DNA from: Chara braunii
Lineage: Eukaryota; Streptophyta; Charophyceae; Charales; Characeae
Length of the DNA stretch: 26,140 nt
Reading direction: 5' to 3'
Assembly (NCBI GenBank): GCA_003427395.1
Contig: BFEA01000673.1
Coordinates: 172,276 to 198,415 of the forward strand
A program made the position numbers and the translations under genes. The notes under the pieces are model-generated. The model was not told where the DNA came from. It saw only the letters and a program-made list of their open reading frames with translations, and made no database searches. This document shows positions 1 to 10,051 of this stretch, in pieces; positions within the stretch are counted from its first letter, which is position 1, and every line of letters begins with the position of its first letter.

Positions 1-450
1 GGAGCGCTACTTGAATTAAGAAAAAAATACATATATTCCTTAGTACATATGAAAATCAAAACATTCATGCGCACTTCTTAGCGGCCCGATGCGACTTTGG
101 TGGGTGGTGAAGCAAGATATGGATCCAAGTGCAATGAGAAGCCCTGCCTACCCAGTTTTCAAAAAAAAAAAAAATAATATTCTCGAGTATTAAAAAAACA
201 AAAAAAATTGATACGCACTTCTTAGCTGCCACCGTTTGGGTTTTGCTTGCGATGCAGCTTGATGTGGAACCAAGCCCGAAGTGGGGGGGGGGAGGTCGGG
301 GGGGGGGGTCGGGGGCGCGGGTTTGGTGCGCGCTTTTTAGCGGCCCGGTGCGGGTTTGGTGGGTGGTGAAGCAAGATCTTGACACAATGTTCATGATTGA
401 CTAGCCTCTCTCCTCTTTTACGTGTGGGCATTGCCCGCACCCCCCGCACC
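1..450. repeat. Degenerate direct repeats with homopolymer tracts
   Basis: Three related segments lie in the same orientation, near 65-135, 209-275 and 328-385. Each has a cgcacttcttagc-like start, and the first and third share ggtttggtgggtggtgaag or a close variant. They are separated by A-rich (about 163-210) and G-rich (about 283-310) tracts. No credible coding region was found: the open frames here are proline- or arginine-rich artefacts of base composition. Probably decayed repeat DNA of unknown family. Confidence 0.55.
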
Positions 451-684
451 GCGGGCGCTAAGCTAGTAACAATTATTGGGTTGGAGGGATTTGCAAACCC
501 TACAACCCATGTTTTTTTTTTTTTTTTTCAGTATTTTTTTACCCCAAAAAAAGTATCCAAAAAACGACCCACGAACTGGGCCTCCTGGCCGTGGCGGCCT
601 AATTGCCCATGGTTGGGTGTCATGTAGTCATGCCCTCATCATTGTGCTGTGGAGACCTATCCGGTCATATGGGCCACATGGCTC

Positions 685-778
<94 letters not shown>

Positions 779-1214
779 CGCAATGGCCAACGGACATGCA
801 TACCATGGGAAAGGAAAATAGTCTCGATGTATCTTCCCCTATTCTTGGGGAAGATTCATTCCCAATTTGCACATTTTGTGAGTTGTGGGTCCATGCACAA
901 TGTCGATCACAAAAGAACGGGACGGGCCAAAATGGAAAAGAAGAAAATGCGATTTTCGATAGTTTCTCTTGGCCACACAGCCTGTCGAAATTGGAGATGG
1001 GAGGAAAATTCACAAGTTGTCAGAGAATGGTTCTTGACACCTCCCGTCGAAAGTTGCTGAATCCCTAACCTACTACACCGATGCTTTTGACAGTCCTCGG
1101 CTGCGCCATCGACTTCTCTTTGAAAATTTGTGAGTGGGTGTTAGGTGGGGGTGGACTAATGCTTATTGTACCCTTAGGCCCGTTCGTCTTTTTCCATCTT
1201 GCATTCAGAAGTAC
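451..1214. other. Intergenic sequence without a recognisable gene
   Basis: Apart from the (GA)n tract at 689-776, I see no gene here. The plus-strand frames across 476-1068 owe their length to the dinucleotide repeat. A copy of the GCCACACAG/TGTCGAAA motif pair lies at 971-994. The same motif family crowds the far side of the retrotransposon (18224 onward), so this flank and that one were probably one repeat-rich region before the insertion. Confidence 0.5.
689..776. repeat. (GA)44 microsatellite
   Basis: An uninterrupted GA dinucleotide array of 88 bases. It creates spurious Arg-Glu or Ser-Leu repeat frames on both strands. Its length in the source genome may vary or be affected by assembly. 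Confidence 0.98.
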
Positions 1215-1218
1215 GTGC
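1215..1218. repeat. Left target-site duplication (GTGC) of the LTR retrotransposon
   Basis: GTGC directly precedes the terminal TGTGACG of the left LTR and is repeated at 18197-18200 directly after the terminal CGTCACA of the right LTR. Four bases is short but within the 4-6 bp range of Ty3/gypsy integration. This supports 1219-18196 as one insertion. Confidence 0.6.
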
Positions 1219-2499
1219 TGTGACGCCCAACCTCACGCCCGGTGCGACTTCCTGATCGGAGTGGGATGTAGGCCTGGAAGTGTGAAAAGGGGTGTGCCAA
1301 GGATTTTTGGGGAAAGTGGGGGTGGAGTCCCGGGTCGGAACTGAGATCTCCTGTGGAAAGGGTCTAGGGGTATAAATGCAATAGAGCTAAGGGACGGGTT
1401 ACTGCCGGTCTGATGGCGGTCAATGTTGTGCAGCATAAGGCAGATGGCATGCGCGGTGCATCAAGGGCCGTCCGATCCGTCTGTTTAGGTGACGGCGGTT
1501 CAGGAGGGGCCCGCTTATGAGGGTGGCGATTCCTATGAGTCGGGCCTCTGGGTGCAGACACGTGGCGTCTGTCACCGCATGTTATGGTAAGGCTTCGTTG
1601 TTCCCGGGTGGCTGCGTTGTCTTCAGTTTCTGCACGGTGTGCGGGGCCAATACGGGGCGATGGAATTCCACGGTACCACCGTAAGTTGGTGGTACGGGAG
1701 GAGGAAACGGAAGGGAGGGAAATTGGTAGTGATAACGACAAAATCGGGGGATATGAAGTATTGCGTGTTATGCGTAGTTGGGTAATGGGGGCACCTTGGA
1801 TCGCTGGTTACGGCACAGCGAAACTCCCTGGGGCACAATCGGTTCTCGGTTAGCGTCTCTGCCTAAATTCTTCTCTTACCCAAGGTTTGAAGTACCCTGT
1901 GTCCCATGTGTACGTCATCTTGTCACTGCGGTGTAGTGGAAGATTCCTCACCTATCTAAGGGGATTTCCGGACATGGTATCGGAAATTCCTACCAGTGTA
2001 GGTGCGTGAAAGAAGGAAAATTTCCCCGCCTACCGGAGGTGCCCGGTTTGTTAATGATCGCGAATTACCGCGTGTCAGTACGTGTGGGCTGCGCAGATCA
2101 GATCACGCTCACATGTATCCCCGCGGGGTGTTCGCTCGTCCCTGAAAAAGGTAAGAGTTTAATCCTTCATGCAAAATCGCCACGTGTTATAGACGGCTAC
2201 CCAATCATCTAATCACTCAGTGATCCCACAAGCAATCATTTCCGGGCATGCAAGGTGTCATTACCCGTTAGACATCACAGCAACATCAGAGCCTCCTACT
2301 AATAGCGGATCAAAGCAACAAGCAATGATGATGATTAGGCAAAAACGACAAACATATCATTCATTCATCATAAAGCAACATCCATGCAATCAAACACTCA
2401 GTAGGAAGGATTACAAGTAATTACAGCTAGACACAGTCCGAAGTCGAGACACGAATGCCGAAAACAAAAGACGGGCGAATCACCCGAAGCTGAGATCAA

Positions 2500-2509
2500 A
2501 ATTTATATA
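2500..2509 (-). promoter_or_regulatory. Putative TATA box in the 3' LTR
   Basis: On the minus strand this reads TATATAAATT. It is conserved at the equivalent place in the other LTR (17076-17085). A (GA)n tract (minus strand; plus-strand CT run near 2565-2593) lies about 60-90 bases upstream, as in GA-rich plant core promoters. It would start element RNA about 30 bases further left. Inference from motif and conservation only. Confidence 0.5.
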
Positions 2510-2830
2510 CACAAGTTGGAGGAAAAGACAAAGAAAATTGCAAATCCACGTCTATCAACCTCAACTCTCTCTCCCTCTCTCTCTCTCTCTCTCCGATGCG
2601 GACAGTCCTTCGTCACGCACCAACTCACAAAGTCATCACCCTGCTTAGTCCTCCTGCACCCATCAGGTTCGCCCGCGCGCTACAGTTCGTCGTAGCCCAA
2701 CGCGTCAACCCCTCGCATTCGGCACCAGCTCGGCGGGTCGCCCGACTCCCGCTTCAACTCACCTCTTACTTCGCTCGTGAGCCAACCCTCACTGATCGCG
2801 CTACCCTCAGCTTCCAACAACTGGTTAAGA

Positions 2831-2866
<36 letters not shown>

Positions 2867-3272
2867 ACACCCGTCAGTGCTAGTGGTGCTGATAAAAGCA
2901 GTCACCACAAGCACTTAGGGCACGACTCCATCTAATGGTGGGGAGCATCACCTCCTGGAAAACGGGTCCAGCGTCCCTTACAAAGAATACATCTCAAGAC
3001 ACTGTTGTGGGGTCCTGCCAGCATTGATTACCCTGGGGTCCAGGGGATTGACTGAGCAGGACACTGAAGCCAAGGGGGGGACCTCTTCGCCTTGCATCAG
3101 GCGCCCAATATACTACTACCTGCTAGTCCCTACTCCCTTTTTCCAACAAGAATTGTAGGTGTTGGGGCCTGTCCACCCAACCATATCTTTAGGTAGAACG
3201 ACCAGGTGTGAGGGGGGGATGGGGAGGCAGGTTCTGCATCCAGGGGGCGACTGGGGCAGAGACCTAGTCCTC

Positions 3273-3993
3273 CTATTCCCTTTCTCCCTCCTGACCGATG
3301 TCACCTTGGTTGTGATGGATGGGCACCACAGTGTCACGGCCAAACCAGCTCAGTTCAACTAAGGTGTTGTGTGATGGGGGGAAGAGATTAGGGAACTCAG
3401 AGGCCGGGGGGAGTGGGATGTCCCTGGATATTTCAGTCCATCTATGGAAAAGCAATCGATAATCCTTCTGAGATTTGTCTAGGCGATCGTCGCCATCTAA
3501 CAGCCAACCATCCCGTTGTATCCATACAATCTGTCCCCCCTGTTTCCCCCCCAACCAATCCATGCAGAATTTGTTTAGCTTTTGGGTAATGTCAGTTTTT
3601 TTTGTGAGAGCTCTCATTTCGTGTACCGTTTTCTTCCACTGAGCTCTGATTTCTGTTTCGATCTTGTGTTTGATCATTTCCAATGTTTCCCCACTTGCGA
3701 CATGGGCATTTTCAAGTACTAGGATGCATCTGCGTCGCCAAATGTCCCATAGTACAGCTCCCCTCCCAACCGTAAATAAGTTGGATGTGAAGGACGAGGA
3801 TTGGGCAGTCCAGTGACCGGTTAGCAGGAGGGCCCTCGATTCCCATGGCCAGTCCCTGTCTGTGCCCAAATGGTTCCAGATTCGGACCCATCCACGCTAT
3901 GTAAGAATAGAGGCAAGGCAATGCCGGAAGAGGTGCTCTATTGTCTCGTTGATCTTTCGAGAGGGGAAATTTTCCTTGTATGCATGGCGCCAA
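3273..3993 (-). pseudogene. LINE C-terminal (zf-RVT-like) remnant
   Basis: Overlapping minus-strand frames (3993-3712 and 3869-3273) carry an ENFPS-like stretch, then E-T-I-E-H-L-F-R-H-C and V-L-W-D-I-W-R-R-R. Plant LINEs have a zinc-binding RVT-associated domain here (C..C...ET..HLF..C followed by IW..IW..R). The rest of the 198-codon frame is not recognisable. Family assignment relies on the neighbouring RT remnant and the poly(A) tail. Confidence 0.6.
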
Positions 3994-4899
3994 GGGAGCG
4001 CCACCCCTTTCTGCTCGAGGTGGGTATGATCAATGAGCCATGCATCCGTTGGAACTTGGAAGGCAACGATGGTTAATCTGCCATTGAAGCGACGCAGACA
4101 TGACCGATTTATTTTTCGCCTCTTTGAACCATTTAATGGGTCTTAGGTAATCCATTGGAACATTGAGGTGTCATGCCCAGCGATCAATGATGCGATCTCT
4201 AAGGTTTGTTCTAGTCCTGAGCATCCGATTGGTGGCTTCAACTTTTAGTGTATGGAGGTACCGGTATCTAGGTCTTCCGTTTTGTGTTGGAATCTTCCAT
4301 CTCCACTCCGCTATGTCCATGGGAAGATCCTAGATTGGCACCTCTGGCCAGAAGGCCACCCAAGATTCTTTTACGCTTAGGACTCTGACTCTGTGAAGTA
4401 TCCTAACATCAATCTAGAAGACTTCGTCCGGCGCCCGTCTGATCAAGTGATTATGTTATGTTCGATAAAACAGATTAACCAGCACCTTCCCCGGTCTAAC
4501 TGTTATTACCTGCCCCACCCGGGTTGCGTCCCCACTTAGCACGACCCAATCCCCTTCCACTACAGTTGGCCCCCGCCGAAGAGTCTGCACCCATGTGAGT
4601 GGGAGGGGAAAGAGAATCTGGTCTAGTCTTTCCCCAACCCTGTGGCAATGGGGGAGCTTCTCTCTCAGTTGTTCCTGTGAAAATCAGTCATTCTTGGACT
4701 GGTCCCATAGGTGCCCAATTCTTGTAATCCAGTTTTTCACCCACCCATTCCACGGGCTACATGAGCTGAGGAACACCCTCCCTTGCCGATCCGTTACCCA
4801 GCGGTTCGCGCAAAGTGGTTGACGAGCAACTTATTCCCATCTTTCGGGGAAAGGCCTATCCGGGAGCGGGAGTCTCCTCCAGTCCTTGATTAGTTTGGC

Positions 4900-5670
4900 C
4901 TAGAAGTCGTCTTTCCGTAGATCCCAGCGGGCTGCTGCACGATCCGAGTGTGGTCGGGGTCTAGATGGGGGCCTGGGGATTGTCCAAAAGGCATCATCCA
5001 GCCAGGCCATGGGGTGTATTGAAGGTGCCGCCGTTGGGGCCAACCTCGACAGTTGTTCCCAAGCAAGAGGTTCCCAAGTGAGGCCGGGAGTGCAAATAAG
5101 TCGTTTCAACCATTGGAGGGAAAGTGCGGCCGTTTGGGTGGCTGGATCGAGAATGCCCAGGCCTCCTTGTGGCCTTGGCTGTACCACCGCATCCCAAGCG
5201 ACGTGGCTGATGGTGTGTCGGGCTTCATGGCTACGTCTCCACAGGAAGGCTGCCACCTGTTGTTTTAGGGTCTTGGACGCCGTCCCAGAAAGGGGCCAGA
5301 TTGCTGACTTATACCAGATTGACGCCAGGACGGCAGGACCACATTGTTTATAACTAGGGCCCTGCCCGTGAGTGACGTATGCTTGTCCTTCCAGGTTCCC
5401 AGCTTTTGCAAGGCCGGATGCATTATCACAGGTGGCTTACCTTCGGCCGAGAGTGGGATTCCTAGGACCCTGATGGGGGTTTCTAAAGGGAGTCATGTCA
5501 CCTTGGGTTGCTCTGGAGGCCTTCCACCGTCATGATGCATCCACCATCCCAATGTCTTGTTGCCCCAGTTGATCTTCATGTCTGATAGGGCACAGAATCA
5601 GGCCATTAGCCTATGGATTTCTTTCATATTTCGTGTTGAGGGTTCTAACATCAGTGTGAGGTCGTTTGCA
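4900..5670 (-). pseudogene. LINE reverse transcriptase remnant (catalytic motif to C-terminal region)
   Basis: At 5670 the minus-strand frame opens with A-N-D-L-T-L-M-L, the position of the (F/Y)ADD catalytic box of LINE RT; the first Asp is Asn here. An in-frame TGA and shifts follow. The frame 5256-4900 (118 codons) contains FLW, then V-A-W-D, a Q-P-R-P-Q-G-G-L-G-I-L-D block and A-L-S-L-Q-W-L. These are hallmarks of the conserved region just after RT in plant L1-type LINEs (PK..GGLGI.D...N.AL). Not functional. Confidence 0.8.
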
Positions 5671-6464
5671 ATATCTAATCGCGCAACCGAAATTCATAGT
5701 GTGCATGCATGCACGAAGAACACGGAATTGCAAGGGCTTAGAATGGAGAGTAGGAGATGGAGCACCTACGTTCTGCATGGCTAGACCGTGGCGTGGGGGA
5801 CGTAGACACTCTCCACGTATCGATCTGAGCATGCAGGCCGCGGGCTAACTAGGCACGACAAAAAGGAAAGAGAGAGTGGGAAAGACGGAGCTCAAGAAGA
5901 AAGATGCAGTTACAATGACGCCCGCCCAAAATTACAGTTACTTGCAAGATTAAGGGCGCCGACTAATCAGAGCTCCGTTGCAGCCGCAAAAAGAAGCGCG
6001 CAAGCAGAAGGCGTTGCGCGGCAAAAGAAATCCCAAATTCCTAAATTCCTAAATTCCTAGCTAATGCAAAAAGAAGTACAAATTCCGAAAAGGAAATCCG
6101 AAGTTCCGAGAGCCGTCAAGGCTCGACAAGATTCAAAAAGGAAAAAGAAAATTTGAAAGAAATGAAGCAAAGTTCCCGCACGATCTCCGCACCTAAAACC
6201 TGACAGCCAAAACAAAAAGGAGACGACGTCAACCATTAGTACTCGCACGCACATCGATGCGTCACTCAACCGATCATCCCAGGACTTGCCCAGCCCTGAG
6301 CCCAGCCATCCGAAAAGAAGCGACGTAAAAGGACGAAAAAACGAGGACACCGATGCAACTTCCCCTCAATCCTGATCTTCAGTAATTGGCCCATCCTTCC
6401 CATCTTAGGACCCCTCATAATCTTCGCGCAGAAAATCGTGCGGAACAGAAATTGGTTCGTCACA

Positions 6465-6893
6465 TATGTGACGCCCAGGGGGTTCCAATCTTAAGCAAGC
6501 TCCTACTTGCTTGTCATTATGGCACGTGGCGATTTCTCTAATCGATCGACACGCAGAGCTTTCTACGTTGCCACCAACCATGCGAAGGAATGTGGACGTC
6601 ATCCAGTGTGGCAAACGTGGCTCTCTCCTAAACATTCCTCAGGAAAGGCTCTCTTTAATCCAAGGAGGGGATTATTCATGTCGTTGTCGTGGCACACGCT
6701 AATCAACCGTGCATCAATGACCAACGGGGAGAGGAAAGGGAAGACGATACATGGGGGCATAGCGAGGGGGTGGGTTAGTCGGGAGCGGGGGTAGAAAGCG
6801 TTCTAATCCTGCGACTGTCACTGGAAGCTCCTGATATCGGATGATCCGATGAAAGTGAGGGAATCGATTACCACTATGAGGAAGGGATGCGAG
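6465..6893 (-). other. Retrotransposon 3' untranslated region, no gene seen
   Basis: This lies between the extra 3' ORF and the 3' LTR. It holds the second tgtgacgccca (6467-6477) and a short stem-loop of AAGCAAG against CTTGCTT (about 6494-6513). The expected polypurine tract next to the LTR is not evident on the minus strand. No coding frame here looks real. Confidence 0.5.
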
Positions 6894-8754
6894 TTAGTTG
6901 GAGTAGAGGGTGGTGAAAGTTCGGAAGAGTGCCGTGCGGAAGTGATTGTGGTTTTCGCATGTGGGGATAGTCCCCGTGATCATGTAGTAAACCTCGACGA
7001 TATTGTGGCCTCGCCACGCGGCACTCAAGAGAAGGGCATGGAGACAAAAGACAGGGGTGGCACACCGGGTAGAGGGATGGGGATGAACCGTGACAGCAAG
7101 ACGGGTGGCGTAAAAAAAACGGAAGGTGTCAATCGGAAAGGGATTGTGGGGGAAGGTGATGCGGGTGGTGATCTGGCGGAGGGTGAGGTGGTCAAGGGGA
7201 CGACGGGATAAGGACCGGGGACGAAGCTGGATGCCCCGGATCGGTACGAGCTCGAACTGGTGGACGGGCGAAGGTGGAGGGGGGGGGGATCGGCTTCGTC
7301 GACGTTGGACCGGTGCGCTCGAAGTCTGGGCAGCAAGGTTCCCATCGTCGTTCTTGGGCGGCTCGGGATCCTTGGCCTCGTCGTTCAGGATCGGCAGATC
7401 CACACCACTTGTGAACTCCAGTGGCTGCTTCCCGGCTGCGATCTCCCCTTTCCTTCATGTCGCCTCGAGATCCTCCTCCTCTGCGCGTTCCGCCTCTTCA
7501 CCTAAAATCTCTCACTCAGATTCCTCCTCTTCCTCTTCTTCTTCTTCTTCTTCTTCTTTTTCTTATTCTTCTTCTTCTTCACCTTCACCTTCCGACTCTC
7601 CCTCGCTGTATTCACTGTAACTCCCTGCTTCTTCCGAGGTTTCCTCTTCTTCCTCCTCGTCGCCTTCCTCTACGCCCTCTTCTTCTTCCTCCTCTAGCGT
7701 TCGCCCTTCGTCTTCGGAGGCCGTTCAAGGCTGAAAGAAGAAGAGGTCGATTATCCTCCGCGGGTCCAGGTATTCTCATTGCGATGGCGGGTTGCTGTTA
7801 CCTCCCTGCTCCTCGAGGCAGGCCGAGATAGGGCGTAAGAGTTCGTGAAAGGACGTGCGGGATCGGGCTCTTGTCACTTTGCGAAACGATATCGAGAGGG
7901 AGATTGTCGACCAGCTGCGCGAGAGGAATCGTGAGCTCCTGTACGATCAGTTGTCGATGGCCGGGCCGCACCGATCCGGATAGAAATCTGAGAAGTTCTC
8001 CTTCCACCTCCGTCCTCCAAGCTTGGATGATCAGCAGCTCCACGTATTCGGTCCAAGCACGGTGTTCGATGTCCCTTGTCCACGTCAGTTGCACCCCGAC
8101 CAGACACACCGAAAGATCCACGAAGTGCTCGCACCACAGTTCCCACTGTCTTCGATCGAGGAGGGGAACAACGAGTGATTCCAGGTGAAAGGAGAGTCGG
8201 AGGCAAAGGTCAGACTTCTAGAAGGCAGGGAAGAGAGATGGGAGAGTGAAGGTAGAGAGTTGGGAGCGGTTCATTGGGGGTGCTGGAAAGGAACGAGCTC
8301 CGGAAGCACCACCACCGGTTCGTTCCGCGATGTTCGGAGCCCTCCCACGTCGATGCCGTCCGTGGGGGACAAGGTTGTCGCCGCGACGTGTAAGCCACTG
8401 ATTCCACTCCGTTGCCAGCTTCTGGTCCCACTCCCTTAGCGCCGTCCAGATGGTCATGTGTCGTGGAGGGCTGAGTGCGCTAATATCACCGCTGAAGATG
8501 ACGACGGTAGACACGTGGCTAACTCCCGATGCGGACAACCGTCGAACCGCTGTCGCCTCTGCCAATACGATCGCTTGTCGATGGACCTCGAACCAGAACT
8601 GCGCCGCGACGTACACCCCGATAGTGTTGAAGAACTGCGCGAGCCGGAAAAGATTTGGACTGAATCGCGTGTGATGGACTTGCCGAATGGCTGAAATGTC
8701 GCCACGTGGCGCCAGCATGTGATCGCCGAGAGCCCGCTTAGTGATAAAACTCAT
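6894..8754 (-). pseudogene. Extra degenerate ORF downstream of integrase, with Trp-rich and acidic regions
   Basis: The ATG at 8754-8752 overlaps the integrase stop as ATGA, so pol and this ORF abut with no gap. The first frame (178 codons, to 8218) includes W-T-A-L-R-E-W-D and E-W-N-Q-W-L. A second frame, about 8195-7798, contains R-R-Q-W-E-L-W-C and R-A-W-T-E-Y-V-E-L-L-I-I-Q-A-W. After a further shift, about 7705-7440 encodes long Glu runs broken by GESEGEG and by TAA at 7565-7563 and later TGAs. The same frame then runs to 6894 through a Pro/Arg/Ser-rich stretch. If once continuous it would have been about 500-600 residues: a Trp-containing, probably helical N-terminal half, then an acidic tail and a basic, proline-rich end. 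I recognise no family. Extra 3' ORFs exist in some plant Ty3/gypsy lineages, but I cannot assign this one. It is certainly inactive in this copy. Confidence 0.55.
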
Positions 8755-9301
8755 GGCGATGGCGATGGGGACGGGGTATGAGAAAGGGCGATAGATGCAG
8801 GAGGGAGGGAGAGCGATAAAGAGTCGTCGTCTTCCTCTGTAGCGAAGGAGGAGGCAAACACAGCTGGAGATGGAGAGGAAGGGAGAAGACGTAGATAGGA
8901 CACGTAGCGGATGATTGGTCGAGCCGTTCGGCTTCCCAAGACCTCCGGCACGAGGCGCAGAGTGTTCACCCCGTTCGGGCCGAGTTCGATCACACGAAAT
9001 CGCCTGAGGAATCGTGGCGTTATCTTCCCTTGGCGATCACATTTCCTCACCTGCACCAGGTCCCCTAATTTATACTGGGGTCGTGGTCCTGCATTCCCAT
9101 TTCGGGCCTCGTAGCTACGAACCTGTCGGCCGTGGGCCAACTCAGTCATTTTCTGGCGCTTTGGGGCTAGTCGGGGAAGGGACCGTTCCATCAGCTCCAT
9201 GTGCAGCTTGGCCTTGTCCCGAACCATGGCTCTCATGGACCGTCGGTTCAATGAAGATTCATCGGGGAGGCTTGATATCGAGACACAAGCTACATTATTG
9301 G
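8751..9301 (-). pseudogene. Integrase C-terminal part (left of the foldback insertion)
   Basis: This minus-strand frame continues the integrase after the insertion. It includes R-D-K-A-K-L-H-M-E, then Q-Y-K-L-G-D-L-V-Q-V and I-T-P-R-F-L-R-R-F-R-V-I-E. That is the usual Ty3/gypsy integrase tail, where a basic linker precedes an SH3-like, GPY/F-type module (G-D-x-V-x-V ... P-x-F-x-G/R-x-F-x-V). No chromodomain signature was seen. It ends in Ser-Pro repeats and a TGA overlapping the next ORF. Conceptual removal of the foldback element and one target duplication (1500 bp in total, a multiple of three) joins this frame directly to the integrase core on the right. Confidence 0.8.
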
Positions 9302-9529
9302 CTGTGCAACCGTTTGAACGCCGTGAACGCGCGTTCATACCCCCCGGACCCACGTTCAATCGCGTTCAAACGCGCTGCGCGCGCGCGCGCGAAAAAATTG
9401 AACACGAGCCCACGGGGCGCGCGCACGGACTACGGGGTGGTCGCACTCGTTCAACAAACCCCAAAAGTGAAAAAAAAAGCCTCCCCGGAGTACCACCACC
9501 CCCGCCACAAGTACAGTGTCACCCCCCAC

Positions 9530-10010
9530 CATTGTGTGTGTGTGAATGTGTGTGTGTGTGTGTGTATGTCCCTTTTTTTTTTTTGGGGGGGGGGGGGGAA
9601 CCCCCTAACATGGCTCACACGGCCCATGCAGGCTGTCTGAGGGGTCCTCGCAGCAATGTTGCTCAGACCCCCCCACCCAAATCGAGGCAGGGGGCAAGTA
9701 TGAGGTAGAGCACGAGCTGGCCGAATTTATGCTCAAGATTCAAGTTCAGATCTGTGTTTCATCAGTTATGGGTTGCTCACGATGCTAGGCCGTGGTGGTC
9801 TCTGCACGTGATTCTCAGGGCCACAACACGTATTCGTAAGAAAAAAGAAAAGGAGAAAAAGAGAAAAACAAGAAAAAAGAAAAACAAACGAAAAGAATGA
9901 ATCTTCTGCAGAACATGGAATAATACGCCGCCATATGTTTTTTCTTTTGTGCATTTGCTGAGTAGAGGCCCTTAGGGCCACTGCACGTATTCCTAAGAAA
10001 AGAAAAACGA
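9530..10010. repeat. Left inverted arm of the foldback element
   Basis: It pairs with 10052-10553 in the opposite orientation. Landmarks in order are the GT run, T/G homopolymers, cccctaacatggctc (about 9602), gaggtagagcacgagct (about 9702) and gtgattctcagggcc (about 9808). Inside the arm, two related blocks near 9820 and 9976 both carry gggccac...cacgtattc followed by taagaaaa, so the arm itself contains a duplication. Confidence 0.85.
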
Positions 10011-10051
10011 TTTATTTTTATTTTTATTTTTTTTTCAAGTTTTTCTTTTTT

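Larger units (their letters stand above)
2836..5670 (-). mobile_element. 5'-truncated LINE (non-LTR retrotransposon) inserted in the 3' LTR
   Basis: The insertion is defined by comparison with the intact LTR: sequence matching 17401-17409 stops at 2835 and resumes at 5671. The left edge is a run of 27 T, which is a poly(A) tail on the minus strand, so the 3' end lies left. On the minus strand the sequence begins inside reverse transcriptase at an A-N-D-L motif, continues through the typical region after RT (GGLGILD near 5146-5166) and then the zinc-knuckle region. The whole RT fingers/palm and the endonuclease are missing. No target-site duplication is visible, so integration may have been accompanied by a small deletion or blunt joining. 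Frames are broken throughout; it is a dead copy. Confidence 0.88.
1219..6464 (-). repeat. 3' LTR (interrupted by a LINE)
   Basis: It matches the right LTR almost throughout, starting at the shared aacctcacgccc (1229) and ending at the shared attggttcgtcaca (6451-6464). Subtracting the LINE at 2836-5670 leaves about 2.41 kb. It retains about 380 bp (roughly 1618-1997) that are absent from the other LTR. It keeps both termini, TGTGACG on the left and CGTCACA on the right. Immediately right of it (6467-6477) a second tgtgacgccca occurs, identical to its own left end. The small open frames inside it show no protein family I recognise. Confidence 0.88.

Noticed and set aside
847-892. PHD-like fragment C-T-F-C-E-L-W-V-H-A-Q-C on the plus strand
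   Set aside because: It resembles the centre of a PHD finger, but the other four ligands are missing and no neighbouring coding signal exists; probably chance or an unrecognisable relic.
476-1060. Plus-strand 194-codon frame with Arg-Glu repeats
   Set aside because: Its length comes from the (GA)44 microsatellite; the flanks have no domain and neighbouring frames are open too.
7126-7620. Plus-strand serine-rich frame (Ser runs)
   Set aside because: It is the reverse strand of the Glu-rich region of the retrotransposon's extra ORF; the minus strand fits the element's gene order.
8751-9000. Chromodomain at the integrase C-terminus
   Set aside because: The residues match the SH3-like tail of gypsy integrase; the aromatic cage pattern of a chromodomain is not visible.
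9014-9708. Plus-strand frames of about 200 codons
   Set aside because: They cross the foldback insertion boundary and run through homopolymers and GT repeats, antisense to integrase.
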